64,000 nucleotides of DNA, from assembly GCA_900315075.1 (NCBI GenBank), contig OMXV01000034.1, forward strand, positions 20,221-84,220. The letters run 5' to 3'. This DNA comes from an uncultured Prevotellaceae bacterium. Lineage in GTDB: Bacteria > Bacteroidota > Bacteroidia > Bacteroidales > Bacteroidaceae. The first letter of the stretch is position 1. Each line of letters starts with the position of its first letter. Below are positions 1 through 9,009 of this stretch, in pieces. The notes beneath the pieces were generated by a model. The model saw nothing but the letters and a program-made list of their open reading frames with translations, had not been told where the DNA came from and searched no databases. The position numbers and the translations under genes are program-made.

Positions 1-2
1 CG

Positions 3-1127
3 CAGGGACTGTGGCAAGTGAAGATTGAGAAGAATGGCTATGAGACAGCCTTCAGCGAGTGGCTGCCCGTGCCGCCACCACAACTCGACGTGAACATCGG
101 CATCCGCCAACTTGCACAACCTACAGTGAAGAAAGCCATCGCCTACGAGGATGGCATCGAAGTGGAGTTCAGCAAGTATATGCGTCCGGAGACACTCCAT
201 GGCGCCCATATCTGGCTGACACGCGACGGCAAGCTGTTGCACTCAAATCCCTGGCCGCTGAACACCTCGAAAAACTGGGAGGGTGATGCATCATATGTCT
301 CACGCATACTGGTACACCCCGACGAGGGTCTGAAAGCCGGCGACAAGGTGACGCTCACCGTGCGCCGCGAGGTAGAGAGCTATGCCGGTGTGCAGATGGC
401 CAACGACTTCCAGCAGGAGTTTGTGGTGACAAGCCGTGTGCGTCAGATTGCTACAGATTCGATTCTCGAAGTACCCAAGGGCGGCGTGAGACAGTTCCGC
501 GTGGTGGCCTATCCCGCCTCGGCAGCAGTAGGTAAACGCGTTGTGGCTACCTTCCAACACGACTTCATGGCTACCGTCTCTGAGACTGCCACCTTCGACG
601 AGAAGGGTGTTGCTACGCTCACCATCCACGGACTCAGTGGCGGTTCCGGCTGTATCAGTCTCGCTATGGAGGAGGACGAGAAGGTGAAGACTGATGCCAC
701 CGTCGTTGTGCTCGACCCGAACGCCATCCCCGTGGCTACACCGATGGCATCGCGCATCAGCGGAACGGGTGTGCTGCCCGGCGACCTGCTCGAACTGTGG
801 TGCGATACCGAGGGTGCCACCATTTGGTACACCACCGATGGCTCATGTCCTTGCGACGAGAACGGCACACGCCGACAATACACCGAGCCAATCGTGCTCA
901 ACCCACCTGTTACCATCCGTGCACAGGCTGTGAAGGGCGACCAGCCGGAGAGCCGTGTAGTGAACTTCCACTATGACCTTTGGACGGGTGTCCGCAACAC
1001 CAATGCCACCAGCCCCACTATCGAGGGTTACTACGACACCGACGGCCGCCGCCTCAATCATCTGCAGCGTGGCGTGAATGTGGTGAGAATGAGCGACGGA
1101 ACCACCCACAAGGTGGTGGTGAAGTAA
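3..1127 (+). CDS. Large secreted Ig-like surface protein, C-terminal part (5' end outside window)
   Basis: The frame is open from base 3, before the first possible start, so the N-terminus lies upstream. The visible 374 residues begin with a stretch ending in SEWLPVPPPQLDV, followed by an SbsA/Ig-like segment (VEFSKYMRPETLHGAHIWLT) and further beta-rich repeats. Next comes a chitobiase/Fn3-associated fold (ATIWYTTDGSCPCDENG and later IRAQAVKGD). The protein ends in a tail of the type DTDGRRL...GVNVVRMSDGTTHKVVVK, which resembles type IX secretion sorting domains of Bacteroidota. It is probably exported and surface-attached; I see no catalytic domain in the visible part. A short palindromic repeat starts 10 bases after the stop. 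Confidence 0.8.
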   Translation, partial: QGLWQVKIEKNGYETAFSEWLPVPPPQLDVNIGIRQLAQPTVKKAIAYEDGIEVEFSKYMRPETLHGAHIWLTRDGKLLHSNPWPLNTSKNWEGDASYVSRILVHPDEGLKAGDKVTLTVRREVESYAGVQMANDFQQEFVVTSRVRQIATDSILEVPKGGVRQFRVVAYPASAAVGKRVVATFQHDFMATVSETATFDEKGVATLTIHGLSGGSGCISLAMEEDEKVKTDATVVVLDPNAIPVATPMASRISGTGVLPGDLLELWCDTEGATIWYTTDGSCPCDENGTRRQYTEPIVLNPPVTIRAQAVKGDQPESRVVNFHYDLWTGVRNTNATSPTIEGYYDTDGRRLNHLQRGVNVVRMSDGTTHKVVVK

Positions 1128-1136
1128 ACTCTGTAA

Positions 1137-1156
1137 GGACACACCCCGTGTATGTC
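1137..1156. repeat. Short palindromic interspersed repeat, copy 1
   Basis: This sequence is a variant of ACATACCCCGTGTATGT. Related copies lie at 3170-3190 (inverted), 5434-5462 and 31415-31439 (inverted), with degenerate pieces near 33496-33520. All are intergenic. Confidence 0.6.
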
Positions 1157-1218
1157 AGAAAAGAAAATCATCAAATAGGCTGGCTAATTCAGGAAAAATC
1201 TCTAAATTTGCCGAGCCT

Positions 1219-2823
1219 ATGAGATTCCACTTGCTACATACCCAAATGTCATTACCCCATCGGATGAACCATCCGATGGGGTATGTGGTGTCTTCATGTT
1301 GCGAATTGGCTGCCAATGAGTTGCAGAAGGAGATACTGACACATGCCGACTGGATTGAGGAGGCGGAAAAAGGAAAAATGTTCGGTGTCTTGGTGGTGGA
1401 GAATGCCGAGCGACAGACAGGTTTCCTGGCAGCATACTCAGGACTGCTCTGTGGGCGTGCCGACTGGGACTATTTCGTGCCGGCAGTTTTCGACTACCTG
1501 CAGCCCGATGGCTATTTCAAACAAGAGGAGACTCGCATCAGCGACATCAACCACCAGGTGATGGCCATCGAACAGTCGCAGCAGCTGAAAGCGGCAGAAA
1601 AGGCTTTGACAGATGCCCGTGAGGCGATGGACACAGAAATTACGGCATATAAAGCAGAAATGGATGCCGCCAAACGTCGTCGAGATGCCATGCGACAGAC
1701 TTCCGCAGATGTTGATGAAGAAGCGTTGATTCGTGAGAGTCAGTTTATGAAAGCCGAACTGCGCCGACTGAGAAAGCGACATACTGAGAGGGTGGGGGAG
1801 TGCGAACAACTGTTGAAAGCATTGCATGAAAAGGTCAACACACTCCGCCGTGAAAGGCATCAGCGCTCGGATGCCCTCCAACGATGGCTCTTCCAGCAAT
1901 TTGTGATGATGAATGCCAAGGGTGAGCAGCGCAATCTCCTAAACATCTTTGAGGAATATACCGATGGTCTGCCACCGGCAGGGGCAGGGGAATGTTGTGC
2001 CCCACGCTTATTGCAGTATGCCTATACGCACCATTTGCGGCCTGTGAGCATCGCTGAGTTTTGGTGGGGGCAGTCGCCAGTGGGGGAAGTGAGAAGACAT
2101 CTGACGTATTATCCTGCCTGTCGGGGAAAATGCCTGCCCATCCTGACCTTCATGTTGCAAGGTATTGATGTGGAACCTATCCATCAAGAGAAACCCCTCG
2201 ATGCCACGCCCGACATCGTGTATGAGGATGAGTGGCTCATGGTGGTGAACAAACCGGCGGGGATGCTCTCCGTACCGGGGAAGGTGGAGGCAACTTCGGT
2301 TTGGTCGTTCGCTCGTGAGCACTGTCCAGAGGCTGAGGGTCCGATGATTGTCCATCGGTTGGACATGGCCACATCGGGGTTGATGGTGGTGGCAAAGACC
2401 AAGGAGGTGCACCGCCTGTTGCAAGAGCAATTTTTGCGTCGTGAAGTGCAGAAGACGTATTTTGCGGTGCTTGATGGTCGGGTGGCGGATGTTATCCCCC
2501 AAAAAGGCACCATCTCATTACCGCTGCGGCCTGACTTCGACGATCGTCCCCGACAAGTGGTGGACCCTAAGCATGGCAAGCGGGCAGTGACGGAGTATGA
2601 ACTTGTCGGTGAGGATGAGCATGGTAGAACCATCGTTCGGTTGCATCCTCTCACGGGTAGGACACACCAACTACGCGTGCATTGCGCCCATCCCCAGGGT
2701 CTCAACTGTCCCATCCTTGGCGACACCCTTTATGGTCATCCCGCCGACCGCCTGCATCTGCATGCCGCCGAAATAACGTTCCTCCATCCAATCACGGATA
2801 GGTTGTTGAAAATTGAAGAGTAG
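1219..2823 (+). CDS. RluA-family pseudouridine synthase with long N-terminal coiled-coil extension
   Basis: This 534-residue protein probably isomerises uridine to pseudouridine in rRNA or tRNA. The C-terminal ~200 residues are a pseudouridine synthase domain: DEWLMVVNKPAGMLSVPGK near 337, the catalytic motif HRLDMATSG with the nucleophilic Asp near 382, and HPLTGRTHQLRVHC near 478. Residues ~110-220 are charged and heptad-like, predicting a coiled coil. The N-terminal ~100 residues are a conserved-looking extension that single-domain RluA proteins (about 220-320 aa) lack; such longer proteins are common in Bacteroidota. The ATG at 1219 is used; an alternative ATG lies at 1246. A 14-bp hairpin at 1253-1283 covers the early codons. 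Confidence 0.88.
   Translation: MRFHLLHTQMSLPHRMNHPMGYVVSSCCELAANELQKEILTHADWIEEAEKGKMFGVLVVENAERQTGFLAAYSGLLCGRADWDYFVPAVFDYLQPDGYFKQEETRISDINHQVMAIEQSQQLKAAEKALTDAREAMDTEITAYKAEMDAAKRRRDAMRQTSADVDEEALIRESQFMKAELRRLRKRHTERVGECEQLLKALHEKVNTLRRERHQRSDALQRWLFQQFVMMNAKGEQRNLLNIFEEYTDGLPPAGAGECCAPRLLQYAYTHHLRPVSIAEFWWGQSPVGEVRRHLTYYPACRGKCLPILTFMLQGIDVEPIHQEKPLDATPDIVYEDEWLMVVNKPAGMLSVPGKVEATSVWSFAREHCPEAEGPMIVHRLDMATSGLMVVAKTKEVHRLLQEQFLRREVQKTYFAVLDGRVADVIPQKGTISLPLRPDFDDRPRQVVDPKHGKRAVTEYELVGEDEHGRTIVRLHPLTGRTHQLRVHCAHPQGLNCPILGDTLYGHPADRLHLHAAEITFLHPITDRLLKIEE
1253..1283. repeat. Perfect 14-bp inverted repeat inside the start region of the pseudouridine synthase gene
   Basis: The arms TACCCCATCGGATG and CATCCGATGGGGTA flank a 3-base loop AAC. 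The hairpin lies 34 bases after the chosen start and just after the alternative start at 1246, so it could affect initiation. Confidence 0.6.
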
Positions 2824-3291
2824 TTAAAGGGTAGTTAAAAGGGAGTTAAAGGGTAGTTAAAGGGTAGTTAAAGGGACATTACTATTGAAAATTGAAGATT
2901 GAGGATTGAAGATTGAGGATTGAAGATTGAGGATTGAAGATTGAAGATTGAAAATTGGTTAAAGGGTCAATACCATAGCAGCTGGAGGGGTAGTTTCTCC
3001 GCATGTGACGGTTTTGCCGTCACCTCTGCCATCCCTTTCGAGAGCAGAAACTAAAAACTCCTGACTAAATAAACCTCTCCCCTCTATAAAATCACAAATT
3101 AGAGAATTTAAGAATTGCCAAATAAATTCTATAATTCTCTAATTCGTGATAAAAATAGATCTTGCTCGCGGACATACACGGGGTATGTCCCTACGGATTT
3201 CGTGATAATAGCTTGGTAATCTCTTACCTCTCACCCCTAATATGGTTGACAAGTTATAAGATACTCCTAACTTCTAACTCCTAACTAATTA
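2824..3291. repeat. Repeat-rich intergenic gap (468 bp), no gene seen
   Basis: At 2824-2880 there are about five units of the type AGTTAAAGGGT. At 2884-2958 there are units of the type GATTGAAGATTGAG. A hairpin with arms AATTAGAGAATTTAAG and ATTCTCTAATTCGTGAT spans about 3098-3152. An inverted copy of the ACATACCCCGTGTATGT palindrome is at 3170-3190. A pyrimidine tract (TCTCTTACCTCTCACCCC) follows near 3220. No reading frame with coding character is present. Confidence 0.7.
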
Positions 3292-5316
3292 TCACCAAAT
3301 ATGTGCTCTTTTCTTCTTCGGGAGGAAGAGTTTGTTGCCTTTTTTCACCTTGAAAGCATCATACCAGGCATCGATATGCGGCAGGGCAGCATTGACGCGG
3401 GCGATGTTGGGAGAGTGAACATCCACGGTGATGAGCATTTCCATATATTCTGGTCGCATGTTGGAAGCCCACACACGAGCCCAAGAAAGGAAGAAACGCT
3501 GCTCGGAAGTAAAGCCGTCTTTCACACCTAAAGGATTCTTTTGCATGGCGTTTTGTAGGGCCCGGAAGGCAATGTTGATACCGCCGTTGTCGCCGATGTT
3601 CTCACCGAGTGTCTGTTTGCCGTTGATGGTTTTGCCTGAGACGATTTCCACTTTGTCGAAATAATCCTCAAGCAGTTTGGTACGTGCCTCGTAGTTTTTC
3701 TTGTCTTGTTCCGTCCACCAGTTCTTTTGGTTGCCAGTTTTGTCAAACTGCGAACCCTGGTCATCGAAGCCGTGGCTCATTTCATGACCGATGACACCAC
3801 CGATGGCACCATAGTTGGCAGCATCGTCAGCATTGGGGTCGAAGAATGGTGGCTGGAGGATGGCAGCGGGGAAGCAAATCTCGTTGGTGGTGGGATTGTA
3901 ATAAGCGTTGACGGTCTGCGGTGTCATCAGCCATTCGCTCTTGTCAACGGGTTTGTTGACTTTGCGGTTCAGCTCGTCTTGGAGGAGGAAAGCAGAAATC
4001 TGTCCGAGGTTTTCATAGAGTGAGAGGTTGTCATCCACTTGCAATCCGCTATAGTCTTTCCATTTGTCGGGATAGCCGATTTTCACGATGAAGTTGTTCA
4101 GTTTATCTTGTGCCTGCACCTTGGTTTCAGGACTCATCCATGTTGCCTCGTCAATGCGCTGTGAGAGTGCCTTCTGGAGATTCGATACCAGTTCGAGCAT
4201 ACGTTGTTTGCTGCTCTCGGGGAAATGTTTCTCGACGTAGAGTTTGCCCACGGCCTCGCCCAACACGCCGCTGACCAGCGATACAGCACGTTTCCAGCGG
4301 GGACGGTCTTGCTGTACACCGCTCATGACAGTTCTGAGTTTGAAAGCCTCGGCGCGGAAGTTATCGCTCAGTTGGCTTGCAGCGCCGCTGATGACCTTGA
4401 TTTCTGCGTAAGCCTTCAGGTCATCGAGTGATGTCTCGGCAAGGATTTTCTCCACCTCGTGGATGGGTTCTGGCTGTCCTACATCTACAGCGTCGAATGG
4501 TGGAAATCCTGTGGAGAGGAAGATGTTGCCCCAGTCGATACCAGGGAAGTCGGTCACCAGTTGGTTGTAGGTCATTTTGTGGTAGTTGGCGTCGATGTCG
4601 CGCAGTTGAACCTGGCTATAGCTGGCTTTTGCGATACGCGTTTCGATGTCCATGACGGCCTTCATTTTCTTCTCGGCAGTGGCCTCATCGTTGCCCACCA
4701 TCGTGTAGAGGTTTTTAATCATTGTCTTGTATGCCTCACGCACGCGGGTGGTTTGTTCGTCGTCGTTCAGATAGTAGTCACGGGTGCCCAAGCCCAGTCC
4801 ACCTTGGCTGATGCCCACGATGTTCATGTCGGCATTGCGCATGTCGGCACCTACGCCGATGCCAAACATCATGGTGTTCTCGCCCATGCGGTCGATTTGT
4901 GCGGTGACAAGTTGGTATTCGCGGCGGTCGCGGATGGCGGCAATGCGATCAAGTGTCGGCTTGATTGGTTGCCATCCCTCACGATTGAGTCGCACGCTGT
5001 CCATCATCAGATTATAGAGCGAACCGATTTTCTGTCCTAAAGTTCCTTTCTGCTGTGGACTGTTGGCATACTGGAGTATCAAATCCTGTATGTCTTTCTG
5101 ACTCTTTTCATACAGGTCGGTGAATGCACCGTTGTCGGTATGCTCATCGTCGAGAGGATTGTTCTTGAGCCAGCCGCCGGCGGCATAGTGATAGAAATCG
5201 TCGCCAGGGCGCACGCTGGTGTCCAAGTTCTGTGGGTCGATGCCCGATGTGAGTGACTGTGCGAATGTCATACTCCCTGTGAGCAACAGGGCTGCAAACA
5301 ATAGGATTTTCTTCAT
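3292..5316 (-). CDS. M13-family zinc metallopeptidase (neprilysin/PepO type), exported
   Basis: This protein of about 674 residues starts with a signal peptide (MKKILLFAALLLTGSMTFAQ). It shows the two M13 zinc motifs: HEMSH inside IGGVIGHEMSHGFDD and the downstream GENIGDNGG (E...D), plus NAYYNPTTNEICFPAAILQPP before the zinc site. Length and order match the family of about 670-700 residues. It should cleave oligopeptides in the periplasm or at the cell surface. The ATG at 5316 is preferred over a TTG two codons upstream, because the signal peptide begins there and a -7 promoter element sits 30 bases ahead. The gene is monocistronic. Confidence 0.93.
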   Translation of the reverse strand: MKKILLFAALLLTGSMTFAQSLTSGIDPQNLDTSVRPGDDFYHYAAGGWLKNNPLDDEHTDNGAFTDLYEKSQKDIQDLILQYANSPQQKGTLGQKIGSLYNLMMDSVRLNREGWQPIKPTLDRIAAIRDRREYQLVTAQIDRMGENTMMFGIGVGADMRNADMNIVGISQGGLGLGTRDYYLNDDEQTTRVREAYKTMIKNLYTMVGNDEATAEKKMKAVMDIETRIAKASYSQVQLRDIDANYHKMTYNQLVTDFPGIDWGNIFLSTGFPPFDAVDVGQPEPIHEVEKILAETSLDDLKAYAEIKVISGAASQLSDNFRAEAFKLRTVMSGVQQDRPRWKRAVSLVSGVLGEAVGKLYVEKHFPESSKQRMLELVSNLQKALSQRIDEATWMSPETKVQAQDKLNNFIVKIGYPDKWKDYSGLQVDDNLSLYENLGQISAFLLQDELNRKVNKPVDKSEWLMTPQTVNAYYNPTTNEICFPAAILQPPFFDPNADDAANYGAIGGVIGHEMSHGFDDQGSQFDKTGNQKNWWTEQDKKNYEARTKLLEDYFDKVEIVSGKTINGKQTLGENIGDNGGINIAFRALQNAMQKNPLGVKDGFTSEQRFFLSWARVWASNMRPEYMEMLITVDVHSPNIARVNAALPHIDAWYDAFKVKKGNKLFLPKKKRAHIW

Positions 5317-5346
5317 TGTCAAGGTGTATTATTTATAAATATTTTT

Positions 5347-5355
5347 GCAAAAGTA
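5347..5355 (-). promoter_or_regulatory. Bacteroidota -7 promoter element for the M13 peptidase gene
   Basis: On the minus strand the sequence is TACTTTTGC, matching TAnnTTTG. It lies about 31 bases upstream of the ATG at 5316. Confidence 0.6.
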
Positions 5356-5433
5356 TATCAATAATTCGAAATCAGAGCAAAATAATGGAATAAAATAATA
5401 ATATGAGAGATATTTTTAGTATGTTTGCAGTTT

Positions 5434-5462
5434 GTAGGAACATACCCCGTGTATGTCCCTAC
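5434..5462. repeat. Short palindromic interspersed repeat, best copy
   Basis: This is a near-perfect inverted repeat: arm GTAGGAACATAC, spacer CCCGT, arm GTATGTCCCTAC, with one mismatch. It is the most complete member of the ACATACCCCGTGTATGT family and lies between divergent genes. Confidence 0.7.
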
Positions 5463-5517
5463 AAAACTAATACCTTGTCAACTTGTCAACTCGTTTACTT
5501 GTCAACTATATATATCA

Positions 5518-6600
5518 ATGCGCTTCCTCTTTTTTGCTGAACTATCATACGCTTATTCCATCCTGCGGCCGTTGCAACGTGAGATACGGCGGCGGGGGGA
5601 TGAGGTGGCGTGGCTGTTGTTGCCCACGTGTCCCGACCGGCTGGATCCTGATGAGAAGCGGGTGGGCTCGTTGCGCGAGGCTATCGACTATGCGCCCACG
5701 GCCATCTTTGCACCGGGGAATTTCATCTATTATTTCCTGCCGGGCATCAAGGTAAAAGTTTTTCATGGCTATCCCATCAACAAGCGCAATTATGAGGTCG
5801 ATAACCATTTCCGTCTACGGGGGTGGTTTGATATGCTATGCACGGCGGGCGACTCCGCCTACCTGCCTTTTAAGGCGTTGAGCGAAAAGCATCCTTATTT
5901 CAAGGTTTATAAAACGGGCTGGGCGAAAATGGACGACTTTTTCCCACTGCGGAGTGGGGGAGACGGTCGGATTGCAAATCCGACTGGACGAGACAGCATC
6001 GACAGTTCGCACCGTCCTACCATCCTCTATGGTTCGACGTTCACCCAAAGTCTTACCTCGGCATACGTGATGCCCGATGTGATAGAGAAAATCGCAAAGG
6101 AGAAAGACTGGGACTGGCTGCTGACGCTCCATCCTAAACTGAATGACCCAGAATTACTTGAACGTTATCACCGATTGGCAGACGAACATGATAATATCAC
6201 CTTCAAATCGTCTGTCACCGTGGAGGATATGCTTTCCACTGATGCCATGCTGTGCGACTCGTCGAGTATCATCCTCGAATATATGATGTTGCAAAAACCT
6301 GTGGTCACCTACCGCAATTCACAGCCAGGCGACCACCTTATTAATATAATAGAACCCGACAAGGTGGTGGGTGCTCTCGAAAAGGCTCTCACACGGCCAC
6401 CAGAACTGATGGAGGCCATCGATCGGTTGACGGCATACCATGAGGCGTTCCGTGATGGTCACAACTGCCGCCGCATCCTTGATGCCGTCGATGACTTCAT
6501 CGCCAACCACCAAGGCCGTCTCGCCCCCAAACCCAAAAACTTCTCCCGAAAATTAATCCAGCGCTGGCAGTGCCTAACCAATCACAACCACGAAAAATAA
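5518..6600 (+). CDS. CDP-glycerol glycerophosphotransferase-like glycosyltransferase (GT-B type)
   Basis: The product has 360 residues from the ATG at 5518 (MRFLFFAELSYAYS). The frame stays open upstream, but that part is palindrome and low-complexity repeat, so it is excluded. Typical family features are AIFAPGNFIYYFLPGIKVKVFHGYPI, PTILYGSTFTQSLTSAY, TLHPKL and the late DAMLCDSSSIILEYMMLQKPVVTYRN. The DSSS...E motif is characteristic of CDP-glycerol glycerophosphotransferases and related capsule or teichoic-acid-like transferases. A role in cell-surface polysaccharide assembly is inferred; the true acceptor is unknown. The gene stands alone between repeat-rich gaps. Confidence 0.8.
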   Translation: MRFLFFAELSYAYSILRPLQREIRRRGDEVAWLLLPTCPDRLDPDEKRVGSLREAIDYAPTAIFAPGNFIYYFLPGIKVKVFHGYPINKRNYEVDNHFRLRGWFDMLCTAGDSAYLPFKALSEKHPYFKVYKTGWAKMDDFFPLRSGGDGRIANPTGRDSIDSSHRPTILYGSTFTQSLTSAYVMPDVIEKIAKEKDWDWLLTLHPKLNDPELLERYHRLADEHDNITFKSSVTVEDMLSTDAMLCDSSSIILEYMMLQKPVVTYRNSQPGDHLINIIEPDKVVGALEKALTRPPELMEAIDRLTAYHEAFRDGHNCRRILDAVDDFIANHQGRLAPKPKNFSRKLIQRWQCLTNHNHEK

Positions 6601-7243
6601 CCATCTGCCAACTGATGACAACCACGAATTCCACCAATACCACGAATATTAACCATCTGCCAACTGATAACTGATGATAACCACGAATTCCACCAATACC
6701 ACGAATATTAACCATCTGCCAACTGATGACAACCACGAATTTCACCAATACCACGAATATTAACTGTGAACTGGTGATAACCACGGATTATTCGGAAAAT
6801 TCGGAAAATTCGGAAAATTCGGAATATTCGAATTATTCGGATTATTCGATTTTCACGAATAATGCACTAATAATGACTATCTGTCGACAGGCGACTCCTT
6901 CTCAATGTATTCTACGGACATTAGACACTCCTAACTCCTAACTTCTAACTCCTAACTAAATAAAACTCCTAACTAAAAATTAGCTTGTGTCCGCCAGGCA
7001 CTCCCCTCCCATTACTAGGGGAGGGGTGCCCGTAGGGCGGGGTGGGGCTCCCAGAAAGAGAGCGTAGGTGTGGGTGGGGTGTGATTCGATGCGAGCAGCA
7101 TCGTCTTTAATTCCTGAAAAATCATGGTCATTTATGGAGAACAACACCATTCGCGTGAATTCGTGCTATTCGTCACCAATCTTCTCAATTGCTAATAATC
7201 CCAAAAATTCTGCCAAAATTGCAGTTTTATCAAATAAAATATG
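6600..7243. repeat. Repeat-rich intergenic gap with tandem and REP-like elements, no gene seen
   Basis: At 6600-6779 a unit of about 52-60 bases (beginning AACCATCTGCCAACTGAT and ending ACCACGAATATT) occurs three times in tandem, plus a partial fourth. At 6788-6855 there is a run of ATTCGGAAA-type units. At 6881-6918 lies a block that recurs inverted at 10582-10623. At 6928-6975 there are TAACTCC-type repeats. At 6982-7047 lies a GC-rich hairpin (arms ACTCCCCTCCC and GGGGAGGGGT) that recurs inverted at 10787-10852. Small frames here lack coding character. Confidence 0.75.
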
Positions 7244-7251
7244 TAATTTTG
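7244..7251 (+). promoter_or_regulatory. -7 promoter element very close to the sigma-54-type regulator start
   Basis: TAATTTTG matches TAnnTTTG and ends only 7 bases before the ATG at 7259. This would give a leaderless or nearly leaderless mRNA. Confidence 0.45.
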
Positions 7252-7258
7252 TCACCCA

Positions 7259-8500
7259 ATGAAAACAAACGACCTGCAAAACATTAAAAACCGCTACAAT
7301 ATCGTGGGCAACTGCGATGCGCTCAACCGCGCCATCGACATTGCCCTGCAAGTAGCACGTACCGACCTGTCGGTGCTTATCGTGGGCGAAAGTGGTGTGG
7401 GAAAGGAAATAATCCCACGCATGATTCACGACTATTCCACCCGTAAAGGTCAGAACTATTTCGCCGTTAACTGTGGAGCCATTCCCGAGGGAACTATCGA
7501 CAGTGAACTCTTCGGACATGAGAAAGGAGCGTTCACCGATGCCATCAGTGAGGGAAAAGGATACTTCGGCATTGCCGACAAAGGCACCATCTTCCTCGAT
7601 GAAGTGGGGGAGCTGCCACTGGCCACCCAGGCGCGCCTGCTACGTGTGCTGGAGACCGGTGAATACATCCGTGTGGGTGGACAGAAAATCATGAAGACCG
7701 ACGTGCGAGTAGTGGCAGCAACCAATGTCAACATCCGTAAGGCCATCAGCGAGGGGCGCTTCCGTGAGGATCTCTACTACCGACTCAACACCATCCCCAT
7801 TCAGATGCCGCCACTCCGCGACCGCGGCAACGACATCCTGCTGCTCTTCCGTCTCTTTGCCATGCAGATAGCCGAGAAGTACCGCCTGCCGCGTATCACC
7901 CTCAATGAGGATGCCCAGCAGAAGATGCTCAAATACAAATGGCCCGGCAATGTGCGCCAGCTGAAGAATATCACTGAGCAGATGTCAGTGCTGAGCGAGA
8001 AACGTGAAATCGACCTGGAAACCATCAGCCGGTTTATCCCCGATGACGACAATTCTACATTGCCAGCACCTATCGCCACTGCCACAGACAACCACTCATA
8101 CGAGAAAGAACGAGAAGCTCTCTTCAAAGTGCTCTTCGACTTGCGGCAGAATGTATCAGACCTGCGCCGCGAACTCAATGGCCTGCGGAAGCAAATCGAT
8201 GAGACCAACAGCATCACTTCGCAAGGTCAGGCATTGAGCCAACAATATGTCAACAATCTGGAGGCAACCCACCCCGAGCGAATAGAGTCGATACCTGCCG
8301 CCGAGGATGCCGTGGCAGAGGAAATCTCAGATACGGACTTCGAGCAGGAAAGCCTAAACCTCAACGAGCAGGAGCGACGAAATATCATCAAGGCGCTGGA
8401 GCGTAACCATGGCAACCGCAAAAAAACGGCACAGGAACTTGGAATCTCCGACCGTACACTCTATCGAAAAATCAATCTCTATGGCCTGGCGAAAAATTAG
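7259..8500 (+). CDS. Sigma-54-interacting transcriptional activator (AAA+ plus Fis-type HTH, no receiver domain)
   Basis: This 413-residue protein starts almost directly with the AAA+ domain. It has Walker A GESGVGKE (43-50), the sigma-54 contact loop GAFTDA (90-95), Walker B region GTIFLDEVGELP, an arginine-finger region FREDLYYRL and WPGNVRQLKN. The C-terminus is a Fis-type HTH (RNIIKALERNHGNRKKTAQELGISDRTLYRKI). No receiver or sensor domain is present. The usual loop is GAFTGA, so the Asp at 94 is a departure. It heads the conserved Bacteroidota order regulator - lptE - helical-repeat protein - secG and overlaps lptE by 20 bases. It should activate RpoN-dependent promoters; its targets are unknown. 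Confidence 0.9.
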   Translation: MKTNDLQNIKNRYNIVGNCDALNRAIDIALQVARTDLSVLIVGESGVGKEIIPRMIHDYSTRKGQNYFAVNCGAIPEGTIDSELFGHEKGAFTDAISEGKGYFGIADKGTIFLDEVGELPLATQARLLRVLETGEYIRVGGQKIMKTDVRVVAATNVNIRKAISEGRFREDLYYRLNTIPIQMPPLRDRGNDILLLFRLFAMQIAEKYRLPRITLNEDAQQKMLKYKWPGNVRQLKNITEQMSVLSEKREIDLETISRFIPDDDNSTLPAPIATATDNHSYEKEREALFKVLFDLRQNVSDLRRELNGLRKQIDETNSITSQGQALSQQYVNNLEATHPERIESIPAAEDAVAEEISDTDFEQESLNLNEQERRNIIKALERNHGNRKKTAQELGISDRTLYRKINLYGLAKN

Positions 8501-8999
8501 CATCTCTATCATGACTGTGGCATTACTTTTGCTTGTCACATCATGTAGCGTCTCCTATAGTTTCAATGGCGCAAGCATCGACTATAGTAAGACGAAGACC
8601 ATCACCATCGCTGATTTCCCCATCCGTTCCAGCTATGTATGGGGCCCGATGCAAAATATCTTCAACAACGAACTGAAAGATATCTTTGCCAACCACACAC
8701 GCCTCACGCAGGTGAAACGCAACGGTGACCTGAAAATCGAGGGTGAAATCACGCAATACAACCAGCGCAACAAGAGTGTCTCCAGCGAGGGTTACTCCGC
8801 ACAGACAGAGTTGTCGATGACCGTCAACGTGAGATTCACCAACAATGTGGATCACAACCAGGACTTCGAGAAACAATTCACCTCTACCACCTCATACGAG
8901 TCAACACAGTCGCTCAACACCGTACAAGAGGAACTGGTGACACAGATGGTGAAAGAAATCACAGACCAAATATTCAACGCCACAGTGGCCAACTGGTAA
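8481..8999 (+). CDS. lptE: LptE-like LPS-assembly lipoprotein
   Basis: This 172-residue lipoprotein has a short basic start (MAWRKISISIM), a hydrophobic stretch and the lipobox LLVTSC. The mature part contains SYSFNGASIDYSKTKTITIADFPIRS and a C-terminal helix-rich end, as in Bacteroidota LptE family proteins. LptE plugs the LptD barrel in the outer membrane and helps deliver LPS to the surface. The chosen ATG at 8481 overlaps the end of the regulator by 20 bases; the frame is open further upstream, but that start would place 24 residues without function ahead of the signal. An alternative ATG at 8511 would leave a signal peptide without basic residues. Confidence 0.85.
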   Translation: MAWRKISISIMTVALLLLVTSCSVSYSFNGASIDYSKTKTITIADFPIRSSYVWGPMQNIFNNELKDIFANHTRLTQVKRNGDLKIEGEITQYNQRNKSVSSEGYSAQTELSMTVNVRFTNNVDHNQDFEKQFTSTTSYESTQSLNTVQEELVTQMVKEITDQIFNATVANW

Positions 9000-9009
9000 A
9001 CCACTCAAC

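Noticed and set aside
4459-5040. Long plus-strand open frame inside the M13 peptidase gene
   Set aside because: It is antisense to a gene with clear zinc-peptidase motifs and shows no recognisable protein features.
6600-6780. Possible CRISPR array
   Set aside because: The three tandem units are contiguous without unique spacers and no cas genes are near.
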